A DNA stretch of 21,409 nucleotides from Conidiobolus coronatus NRRL 28638 (Eukaryota; Entomophthoromycota; Entomophthoromycetes; Entomophthorales; Conidiobolaceae). Positions 10,575-19,501 of the stretch are shown piece after piece; within the stretch, counting starts at the first letter, position 1; every line of letters starts with the position of its first letter. Under the pieces are notes generated by a model. That model saw nothing but the letters and a program-made list of their open reading frames with translations, had not been told where the DNA came from and searched no databases. The translations under genes and the position numbers were made by a program. The stretch lies in assembly GCA_001566745.1 (NCBI GenBank), contig KQ964430.1, positions 237,232-258,640 on the forward strand. The letters run 5' to 3'.

Positions 10575-10721
10575 TTTTTACCACTAACATCTTTAACCCT
10601 TCCTTCTAAACGGGTGGTATTCACCTATCAATTAATCTCAATTCATCAATACTAAGTTTCGATTCGTGATTGAAAAACTAGTATTGATTTTAAATTACTA
10701 AATTATTGTTTTCTTTTTATT

Positions 10722-10727
10722 AATAAA
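10722..10727 (+). promoter_or_regulatory. Probable poly(A) signal of the Pro/Gln-rich gene
   Basis: AATAAA lies about 150 nt after the TAA stop at 10572-10574. The distance is acceptable, but the hexamer is common by chance in this composition. Confidence 0.3.
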
Positions 10728-10840
10728 ACTTTTGATATAAAAAACGAATATGAGGCTCTAATTATTTAGATAAAATTTATTTTAATTTTTAATACTTTAA
10801 TTTTTATTTATTGAAGCATAGAATATTCATGATATTTTAT

Positions 10841-10870
10841 AAAAAGGGCCAAATCCAGCGGTAATGCCCT
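10841..10870 (-). other. Small hairpin followed by a T run (minus strand)
   Basis: Read on the minus strand, AGGGC (10870-10866) pairs with GCCCT (10849-10845) across a 16-nt loop and is followed directly by a T run at 10844-10841. The segment 10845-10870 is much richer in G+C than its surroundings. It lies about 120 nt past the 3' end of tRNA-Phe on the same strand. It might be a structured RNA end or chance; no RNA family was recognised. Confidence 0.25.
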
Positions 10871-10990
10871 AAATCTTATATAAGAGCGAAAATTATAGCA
10901 ATAATATATAACAAGAAGATAAAAACGTATTAAAGAAAACCAATAAAAATAACTGGTTTTATAAGTTGTGATGCAAAAACAATTATTAAA

Positions 10991-11063
10991 TGCCCCCTCC
11001 GTGGATTGAACACGGGACCTTCAGAACTTCAGTCTGACGCTCTCCCAACTGAGCTAAAGAGGC
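10991..11063 (-). tRNA. tRNA-Phe(GAA)
   Basis: A 73-nt cloverleaf on the minus strand without intron. The acceptor stem is GCCTCTT/AGGGGGC with discriminator A. The D arm is GCTC/GAGC, the anticodon stem TCAGA/TCTGA holds loop CTGAAGT (anticodon GAA), and the T arm is CCGTG/CACGG with TTCAATC. It decodes UUC and UUU. Many yeasts have an intron in this tRNA; this copy has none. A run of five T on the minus strand (10979-10975) follows and fits a Pol III terminator. Confidence 0.97.
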
Positions 11064-11375
11064 ATGTTAGTAATATTTATTAGATTAATATTACACTATG
11101 AAAAAATGAAATATTATTTGTAATTAGTATTTATAATACCATCATATCGTTTTTATTTATTATACATAGTATTATATTTTATCTAATTTTATATAATGTT
11201 ACTATATCACCTTTTTCAATTTTTTTGATTAATTTACTCTCAATCTTCACCAATTTTTAATCCCACAATTTCAATTTTGCTAATTTAAATCTTTTGATAT
11301 ATCCTAAATTTTTGTCTACCACTCCCTTTTTTAAATTGGTTTATATCAATTAAATAAAACTACATATCCAAGAAA

Positions 11376-11813
11376 ATGGGTAAAGGAAAACCAAGAGGTA
11401 TTCAAGCCGCTCGTAAATTACGTACCCATCGTCGTGATCAACGTTGGGCTGATAAGGCTTATAAGAAGCGTGCTTTAGGTACCGCTTTCAAATCTTCCCC
11501 CTTCGGTGGTTCTTCTCACGCTAAGGGTATTGTTTTGGAAAAGATCGGTGTCGAATCTAAGCAACCTAACTCCGCTATTCGTAAGTGTGTCCGTGTTCAA
11601 TTAATCAAGAACGGTAAAAAGATTACCGCTTTCGTCCCCAACGATGGTTGTTTAAACTATGTCGATGAAAACGACGAAGTTTTAATTTCCGGTTTCGGTC
11701 GTCGTGGTAAGGCCGTTGGTGATATTCCCGGTGTCCGTTTCAAGGTTGTTAAGGTTTCTGGTGTCTCTCTCCTTGCCTTATACAAGGAAAAGAAGGAAAA
11801 GCCCCGTTCTTAA
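11376..11813 (+). CDS. RPS23: 40S ribosomal protein S23 (uS12)
   Basis: A 145-residue protein covering the entire eukaryotic S23/uS12 family length. It lies at the decoding centre of the small subunit and helps monitor codon-anticodon pairing. Family hallmarks are [15 protein letters not shown], the loop [15 protein letters not shown] (whose Pro is the site of prolyl hydroxylation in studied eukaryotes), [11 protein letters not shown] and [20 protein letters not shown]. The ATG at 11376 gives the standard N-terminus. The gene is intronless here, unlike its neighbours. Codon use is strongly skewed to a small set (GGT, GTC, AAG, CGT), as expected for a very highly expressed gene, and base composition stands out from the flanks. 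Confidence 0.99.
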   Translation: MGKGKPRGIQAARKLRTHRRDQRWADKAYKKRALGTAFKSSPFGGSSHAKGIVLEKIGVESKQPNSAIRKCVRVQLIKNGKKITAFVPNDGCLNYVDENDEVLISGFGRRGKAVGDIPGVRFKVVKVSGVSLLALYKEKKEKPRS

Positions 11814-13191
11814 GTATTTTATATTATCTCGAGTGCTGGACCTTTCAAGTTCCTCCGCAATAAATCAATTTATTCGGAAGATAATATTAGGCGCTTCTAT
11901 ACTATTAGGTTCTCCTTCCCCCACAGACGACTTCTATACTTACTAGTATTTTTACTTTACAACTTGTACACTTTAATACCAATTTAGATCCTTCAAAAAC
12001 ATGAATTAACTCCAATTGATCCCTTAGTTCTTTACTTTTGTATTTTTATCAAGGTCGGTAATTTTATATTATCTATTATTGTTTCACGCTTTTTCGTTTT
12101 TTAGATCTTGAACTTTACAAATCAAATTTACTAAGACGGATCTATACAAATTAATTTAATTATATCTCTTCAAATCATTTTTAACAAATTCAGGATCTTC
12201 GAATCGAATCAACTTACTATTATGTTTCACTTGTTTTTACAAATCACTTTGCGATCTACCTCTTCACTTATATACTACCACTTCATCAGCATATGCTCCA
12301 CATATTATATATTTAATTTTTTTCTACACTTTATAAGTTTATATAACTAGTATTTACTTTATTTATATTATTACTTGATTATAATATTTCAATTCTTTGA
12401 TTATATTTAACTTTATTAACTTTTGCTATATTTTAGGAATATACGCCGCTAACTAATATTTAATTTTTAGTATAACTATTATCATCTAATGACTACTGTA
12501 TTACATCAAGTTATACTAAAATGCAAGTTTTAGATCAAAGATATATATTTTTAAATATATATGAATGTTTTAGATAACTCAAAAATAAAATTACTTATAC
12601 CATAAATATATCCTATTTTAATTCGATCAATTACCATTTTTGGAAAATATATATTTAATAAAATTTTGAAAATAGTTATTAAAAATTAAAATCTAATGTT
12701 AATCTTATACTTCTATGTATAAAACATTTAAATAAATTTAAATTTAAATTGATTTATAAACAAGTTAGTATTGTATATCAAATAACTTTTACATAATACA
12801 TATTAAAGAATAAATTTAGCTACAAATTTATAAGCTATAAAGAATTAGCTTCTATCAGCATTATTATTGACAAATGCAAAAGTTTAGCTCATATACATAT
12901 ATATTACAGTATATGAAAAAAATTATAATCTGTTAATTTATATATAGCATTATATATCATATATCATATTTTTAAATACAATTAACAGTAAATTCGAATA
13001 GGTATAAAAGTATGAAGAATATTTAATATATTTTAACAGTTCTGCCAATAAATAGCATATATGAAATGTGGATAAATATAAGATTATTAAAGTTTATAGT
13101 TTAAAAATAGTGTTTTTTTTGGTTTAATATGATTTTATTTTTATGAATAAAAGAGCCGAACATTGAAAACTCGAAATTGTTCTCAAAAAAT
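11814..13191. other. Spacer between convergent RPS23 and eIF2-gamma genes
   Basis: Apart from the hairpin near RPS23 and an AATAAA on the minus strand at 13139-13134 (53 nt past the eIF2-gamma stop), I see no gene. The first few hundred bases are pyrimidine-rich on the plus strand. The rest is extremely A+T-rich, with short TATATCA repeats near 12950-12970. No recognisable transposon remnant or RNA gene. Confidence 0.65.
11855..11877 (+). repeat. Hairpin containing the RPS23 poly(A) signal
   Basis: CCG-C-AATAAAT-CA-ATTTATT-CGG forms a 10-bp stem with one bulged C and a two-base loop as written, 42 nt after the RPS23 stop. The left arm holds AATAAA (11859-11864). Because the stem is palindromic, AATAAA also appears on the minus strand (11874-11869). 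It probably marks the RPS23 3' end. Whether the fold matters for processing is unknown. Confidence 0.45.
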
Positions 13192-14876
13192 CTAATCCAA
13201 GTCGATCGTTGAACCGCGCTTGATACTACCCCAACCGATAAGACTAAAAAATGTAAATTAGTAAATATGATACAAATAAAATTAAGTTAAACTTACCGCC
13301 AATGTTTGTCAATACGACGAGAGAGAGCAATCTTTTCACCAACTTCAGTACAAGTGGGAGAGGTTAAGATGATCTTAGCAAGATCACCCTTGACGGATTT
13401 GACAATACCACCAGTAGAAGTGGAACCAATGTTAACCATTAAAGTTTCGGTCTTGGAAAGCTTTTGAACCTTAGCGGCTTTCTTATCTTCAGTCTTGACA
13501 CCAACAAGACGACGTAAAAGGAAGAAGTTGATTTCTAATTCAGTATAGACGGCGGGAAGAGTACCAACGGCACCTAAGACTTGACCAACTAAACGATCGG
13601 CACGGCATAAAGTGGGATCGATCTTAGTACCAACACCAATTAAACCACCAGGAACAGCGAAGTTAAGTTGATTTTGCTCAGTGTTAAGAGTGACAATTTT
13701 AGAGAAAATAGGTTTACAGATGAAACGACCTTCAGAATCTTTGGAAACAATACCAGGTCTAACTTCAACCTTTTCTCCAAGCTTAAGAACACCCTTAAGT
13801 AAAGAGCCACCAGCAACACCACCCTTGAGATCTTCAACTTCAGCACCAGGCTTATTAACATCGAAACTACGAATAACAATCATTCTGGGGTCAGAAGTGA
13901 AATCTCTAGGGGGAATAGGGATATTCTTGACAATATATTCGTTGACAGCATCAATGTTGTATTTCAATTGAGCGGAAATAGGGACAATGGGGGCACCTTC
14001 AGCACCAGTACCTTGGACGAATTCCAAGATATCTTGGTATTGAGAGGCAGCAGCTTCAGGCTTAATTAAATCGACCTTGTTTTGTAAAACAATGATATTC
14101 TTAAGCTTCATAATTTCAATAGCAGCTAAATGTTCAGAAGTTTGGGGTTGGGGACAAGTTTCGTTACCAGCAATGAGTAAAAGAGCAGCATCCATAACTG
14201 CGGCACCGTTTAACATAGTAGCCATTAAAATATCGTGCCCAGGGCAATCGACGAAGGAAACATGACGGAGAAGGCGGTAAGTACCGGTACAGCCTTCTCT
14301 TTCACAAGGAGGATTGTCTTCTTTGTCACTTCTGAAAGATTTGTAACAACCAGGGCGAGGACATTCTTCAGAGTCACACTTGTAAATCTAAACAAAATAT
14401 ATAATTATTTAAAGTAGAATAAAACAATATAGGCTTATTTACTTTAGCATTGGCGTAACCCAACTTAATAGTAATATTACGTTCTAATTCGTTCTTAAAT
14501 CTAACGGTCTACAAATTATAATTAATAAAAATCAGGGATATATCTAATTTGATGAATTTTACATGGACACCAGAAATAGCTTTTACAACGGTAGATTTAC
14601 CGTGAGCTACGTGACCAATTGTACCTATAAAAATCAAAGTTAGAATCTTTGTTTTTTTAGAATATATATTTTAAATAGGCTTAAAATATTTATAAATCAA
14701 GAGGGAAATATGTAAGTAAAACCCCGCTTATATTTTTATATTTTATATTAAGCTTAAATAGAATAAGAGAAAAAATTACCAATGTTGATGGTGGCTTGCT
14801 TGGAAATAACTTCAGGGTGTAAGGGGTGAAGAGTGGTGGGGTCAATATTAACAGTTTCAATTTGTTCAGTAGCCAT
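13192..14876 (-). CDS. Translation initiation factor eIF2 subunit gamma
   Basis: This is the GTP- and Met-tRNAi-binding subunit of eIF2, which delivers initiator tRNA to the 40S subunit. Exons on the minus strand: 14876-14780, 14624-14563, 14508-14443, 14387-13297 and 13243-13192. All junctions are GT-AG and phases close. The product is 455 residues: slightly shorter than the human protein and lacking the long N-terminal extension of budding yeast. GTPase motifs are GHVAHGKST (G1), [10 protein letters not shown] (G3), QNKVDL (G4) and PISAQ (G5). A cysteine-rich zinc knuckle ([18 protein letters not shown]) precedes G3. The C-terminal half has the family's two beta-barrel domains ([18 protein letters not shown]) and ends [16 protein letters not shown]. 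The first intron (155 nt) is three times longer than the others and falls two codons upstream of the G1 motif. Frequently used codons suggest high expression. Confidence 0.97.
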
Positions 14877-15911
14877 ATTGTATAATATATATTAAAAAAG
14901 TTCAATAATCAACGACAAAAATAAAATTAACAATAATAATTAGCAATAATTTTTTTAATATTCAATCAAAGAGTTAAATATTAAAATTATTTAATTTATA
15001 TATTTTAATTAATAAAAAATATATTATTATTCTTTTTCTCGTCAATAATATGATAAGGTTTTTTGGGCAAGGAAAATTCCTTTAAAAATAAATAGATTTA
15101 TGAGTTGAAAATTATGGGATAATATTATTACGTTTGGTGATTTCATTTAATAAGTAGGGCAAAAGTATCAATTTCAACTATATTTTAGGTTAAATTGTTA
15201 TTATTGTTGATTGTTTTAGTAGTAAAAACTAAATTTTATATATTAAGATATAGTTATTTAAATATATATAATCAAGAGTGGTTTGGTTAATATTATAAAA
15301 ATAAATCAAATAATTAGTGAACTAAAATTCTAATATTTTTAAATTTTTCCAATCAAGTTAGATGTGCCAAAATATAAGTGGTTTATATGTATAATATTAG
15401 TTTAATTGTATAAAACTTGAATATTATAAGTTTCTAATTAATTGTTAAGTGATAAAATATTAAGATTATATTACAATGAAATATCTATGCCTCTCGAGAT
15501 ATACTATGTATAGTTTTTTTAATCAAAAATGATTATTATATTTTGTAAAAATCAAATATATAATATATGATTTGTTTAATGTATTACGTTAAACCATCAA
15601 ACTAGTGGAACTAAATTTTATATAAATAATCAGCATATATATTGCAACTTATCTCATCCAATTTAGAGATGTGCTAATTATATAATAAGTGTATTGATTA
15701 AAAAACTTTGGAGCATATTTTAAGCTTATTGGGATATATTTTCAACATCCCATAAAATAAATAGCTTACGAATTTAATTAAATAGACCTGCCCTGACGAG
15801 CAAATTAAACTTTGTAAGTTTATCAAAAAGGGGCTATGGTAGTAAAAATCTAATAACATAGAATAAAAAAGCAATATAGAGTATAACTATTAATGAAAAA
15901 TTATTCATAAA
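14877..15911. other. Shared upstream region of divergent eIF2-gamma and MSH1 genes
   Basis: About 1 kb of A+T-rich DNA between the start codons of two divergent genes, so it should contain both promoters. I could not identify a specific promoter element. It holds one AATCAGCATAT word (15628-15638) and a small inverted repeat AAGGAAAATTCCTT near 15070. No coding segment recognised. Confidence 0.6.
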
Positions 15912-18900
15912 ATGACTATAGGGCCAAAATTAGTGTATCAAAATTGCTCTAAAAAATGGCTACTTTTTAAAAAATCAAATGAACTTATTAGTTACACAGC
16001 TAGCTTTAGTTCAGGTAGTATGCTTAAATATGCGTCTATATCACCTACAAAAAAGTGAGTAGACAAAGGAGAACTAAGGTCAAGACCGTTGCAGAGGGTA
16101 AAATAATAATTATATATATTAAATCAAGTTGAATTTATGCAGGTAATAGCGAATGAAGCTTTAAAAATTTCAGAAAGCGCGGTCATTGCAACTATCAAAC
16201 GGAAAAGAGGAAGACCAAAAAAGACTATAGAACAAGTCATAGAGGGTAATATAGCTTATATTTTTATTTTACTAGCTAATTTATACTAAGCTAATAGAAG
16301 TTAATGAGTTGAAGGCGTCCGAAAGCATGCCTGAACTTGGCACTGAGCCTGAGCCTGAAGCTGAAGCCGACGCATCAAGTGAAGTAAAAGCTCCTGCTTA
16401 TACTAGACTATTGAAATTTGTTTCTACTTATCAAAAAGAAAATCCCACACACGTTGCTTTAATTAGAGTGGGGGATTTCTATGAGGTAAACGCGCTAAAA
16501 AATTGATAACTTTCTTAGCTAATCAAAAATATATCAAGCTCTATTTTGATCAAGCTGATATTATAGGAAAGCTCTTATGCCTAACAGTAGTAACAAAAAC
16601 TGTTAGGGGAGTATCGTTTAGATTTACTGGAATTCCTTCTAAAGCTCTATATAGACATCTTAATACTCTTGTATTAAGAAATAATCTCTGTGTGGCAGTT
16701 ATTGAACAGTTTCAAAATCCTAGAAATAAAATATTTTATAGAAAAGTGGATAGAATTTATACTCCAGGAACATGGAATGGAGAAGAGGAGGATGAGCAAA
16801 GTAGAACAAATAATTACTTGCTCTCTATAGCTTCAAATTCGTCAAGTCCTACCAAAGTTAACGACATTGAAAAGCTAAACACGGAATCGAGCGATAAAGA
16901 AGAGTTAGCAATGGCTTGGGTCGATCTTTCTACAGGTGATTTTTGGGTAGGAACTACAAAACTAAAAGATTTCCACTACGAACTAGCTCGTTTACGCCCA
17001 AAAGAAATTGTACTTAGTAAAAAACTAGAAAGTAAAAGTTCTTTAGTTAATACTTTTGACTCTTGGCCATCTATAATAACGTATGAGCCAGATTCTACAT
17101 ATAGCAAATATAAATATGATGACAGCTTAAAATACTTGAGAAAGCAATTAGCACAGTTTTCTCCATTAGAGAATAGAGCAGGAATTGGTCTATTAAATTA
17201 TGTGGAAAAAACTCAAGGAGGAAGACCTTTGGACCTAACTTTGCCCCTCAAGGGAGACTCTGAGCATCGCATGAGAGTTAATTTGACGACTATGCGAAGT
17301 CTTGAACTCTTTGAAACTCAGCTCAGCGACGCATCTAAATTATCGCCAAACTCTCTAAGAAATACAAGAGTAACAGCTCAAAATTCGCTTTTTCATCTAC
17401 TTGATCAATGTCAAACTAGGGGTGGATCAAGACTTTTGGCGGAAAGGCTTATTGCTCCGTCTACAGACCTTGAAGAGATAAACGATAGACTAGATTTAAT
17501 AGAGTTTTTCGTGCAAAACCCTCACCTGCTATCACAAATTCAACAACTATTCAAAGGAATTAAAGATCCCCCTAGATTGCTTCAAAGAATTAGTATGGGG
17601 CAGTCTCACCCTAGAGATTTAGTTGATTTGCAAACATGTTTAGCTTTATTTAATTCTATAAAAGAAATTCTATCAAATTTTGTAGATAATAAAAATACAC
17701 CAAAATCAGTCCGTGTGTTGTTTGATCAAATCGAGGAATTTGATAAATTACAGGATATGATAAACACAACAATAAAACCTCCTCCTTATAGCTTAGAAGA
17801 AGCTACTTCTGAACTAGCAAATAGCCATTCTTGGATAAATCCTAATTTTAATGACGAATTAGTAAAACTAATTTCTGAAAGAGTTGTGCTAGACGAGAGT
17901 AGGGGTGTTATGGAGCAAGAATTGAAAGCTTTTTCAGGTAATATATTGAAGATATATATAATATTTAGTAGTGCTCACATAGTTTTTAGGCTTAAGAACG
18001 TTAAAGCTATTAGCAAATAATTTACTTGGAAAATATGTCGAAATTAATACAAGAGACAAGAAAAAACTTACCATTTATGCAGAGAAAGCCAAATTGTCAT
18101 TAACGGCGTTTCAATCGCTTAAGAGTAAGTCAAGATATTATTTTAAACCTTGGACTGTACTGGCTATTAAGCAGCAGGAAAATGAACAAGCTATTAGTAA
18201 ATTAGAGCAAAGTATTTATCAAAGCTTAATTGATGAGGTATCTCTTTACTCAGGAAGAATACTTATTAATCTTAGATTAATATCTCAATTGGATTTAGCT
18301 GCTACTATGGCTCAGCTTTCAAATCAGTACCAGTTAACAAGGCCAAAGTTTGTGCTAGAGCCTACTATTCATATTAAGGGAGGAAGACATTTAGCTGTGG
18401 AAAGAAGTTTAATGGATAAAATGGCCAGTTTCGTAAGAAATGACTGTTATTTGACAGGGGTAACCACTTCAAAGAGTAGCGTCTCTAAAAATACGTGGAT
18501 TATTACTGGTCCTAATATGGGTGGTAAAAGTACTTTTTTACGACAAACTGCCATAATCTCGATTATGGCGCAGTCAGGACTCTTTGTACCTGCAGAGTCT
18601 ACAGAGTTAGGGATTGTAGATCAAGTTTTCACTCGAATTGGATCCGCTGATCATTTAACGCAGCATAAGTCTACTTTCTTTTTGGAAATGGAAGAAACTG
18701 CACATATTTTACACTCTGCAACTCATAGATCTCTAGTGATCATAGATGAAATTGGGCGTGGTACGAGTTCAGATGAGGGCTTAGCGCTCGCTTATGCAAT
18801 TCTTCATCGCTTGCACTCCGAAATAGGCTGCTTAACTCTTTTTGCAACACATTTTCATCAGCTTGCTGACATTACCAATAAGAGTTTACCAGGAGTGATA

Positions 18901-19363
18901 CCATATTACTCAACCATTAAGGAAGATTCTGATGGGTTTACATATTTCCATAAATTAAAATTAGGAATTTCATCAACTTCTCACGCTGTTAGAGCTGCTC
19001 AGCTAGCCTTAATGCCAACTGAAGTAATTGATATGGCAGAAGAAATGTTAAAAAATAGCAATAACTTAATATCTAATAATAGAAGTGCTATAAACAAAGT
19101 AGAATATAGGAGTATTAATAATTCAGAAAAAATATTGAATATTAATATTGATAACAAAAAGATTAAGGTAATATATTGAAACCAATTAATGAAAAAAAAA
19201 TCTAACTTTTTATAGGAGTTAAAAGGTATGATAGAAGATATTGACTTTGAAACTATGAGTATGCTAAAAGGTAAATAGCCTTTATATCTATTTCAATTTA
19301 CTAATTTCAGTTTTAGTGCAAAGTTTAATTAAAAAGCTTAAACTAAAAGCTAAAAATGTTTAG
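15912..19363 (+). CDS. MSH1: Mitochondrial DNA mismatch-repair protein, MutS homologue 1
   Basis: A MutS-family ATPase of the MSH1 type, expected to act on mitochondrial DNA. Best exon model: 15912-16014, 16056-16097, 16150-16245, 16298-16485, 16539-17937, 17990-19167, 19216-19270 and 19311-19363. This gives about 1,037 residues. Introns are 40-53 nt, mostly 48-53. The first 34 residues are Lys/Ser-rich with one acidic residue, like a mitochondrial presequence. An AT-hook KRKRGRPKK follows (about 65-73). The mismatch-recognition motif GDFYE is at about 139-143, with the intron directly after FYE. The core and clamp domains follow, then the ATPase: Walker A GPNMGGKST (about 783-791), STFFLEM, Walker B VIIDEIGRGTS and ATHFHQL. 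The C-terminus (IEDIDFETMSMLK and on) is split by two small introns. Joints from 16298 onward are secure. The first two exons are less certain: the minimal alternative is an ATG at 16137, which lacks the presequence. Confidence 0.93.
16197..16223 (+). other. AT-hook motif coding segment in MSH1
   Basis: These codons read KRKRGRPKK, the basic RGRP core of an AT-hook, which binds the minor groove of A+T-rich DNA. It lies ahead of the MutS mismatch-recognition domain, in the third exon of the preferred model and in frame with the rest of the protein through a 52-nt intron containing a TACTAAG branch-like site. An AT-hook would suit A+T-rich mitochondrial DNA; binding is inferred from the motif only. 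Confidence 0.7.
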
Positions 19364-19372
19364 TTATTAAAT

Positions 19373-19378
19373 AATAAA
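19373..19378 (+). promoter_or_regulatory. Possible poly(A) signal of MSH1
   Basis: AATAAA begins 10 nt after the MSH1 TAG (19361-19363), inside the 138-nt tail-to-tail gap with CWC22. Short 3' UTRs would be required for both genes. Confidence 0.35.
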
Positions 19379-19501
19379 TCTACTAATAATAATATGACGA
19401 TGGAATTTTATATTTTTTCTTTTATATATATTTGAAATAATGATAATTGCTCCTAGAAAGTATTTGAAAGCTAATTCATAGCTAAAGCTTGATACAAAAA
19501 T

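Noticed and set aside
12945-12972. TATATCA-type short repeats
   Set aside because: Simple A+T-rich sequence of only two to three units; no evidence of an expanded satellite or functional element.
14690-14905. 71-residue minus-strand frame over eIF2-gamma exon 1
   Set aside because: Out of frame with the conserved N-terminus, and most of it lies in the first intron.
16309-18020. MSH1 as a pseudogene broken into several frames
   Set aside because: Every frame change coincides with a GT-AG intron of 40-53 nt with matching phase and, in most cases, a branch-like site; all ATPase motifs are intact.
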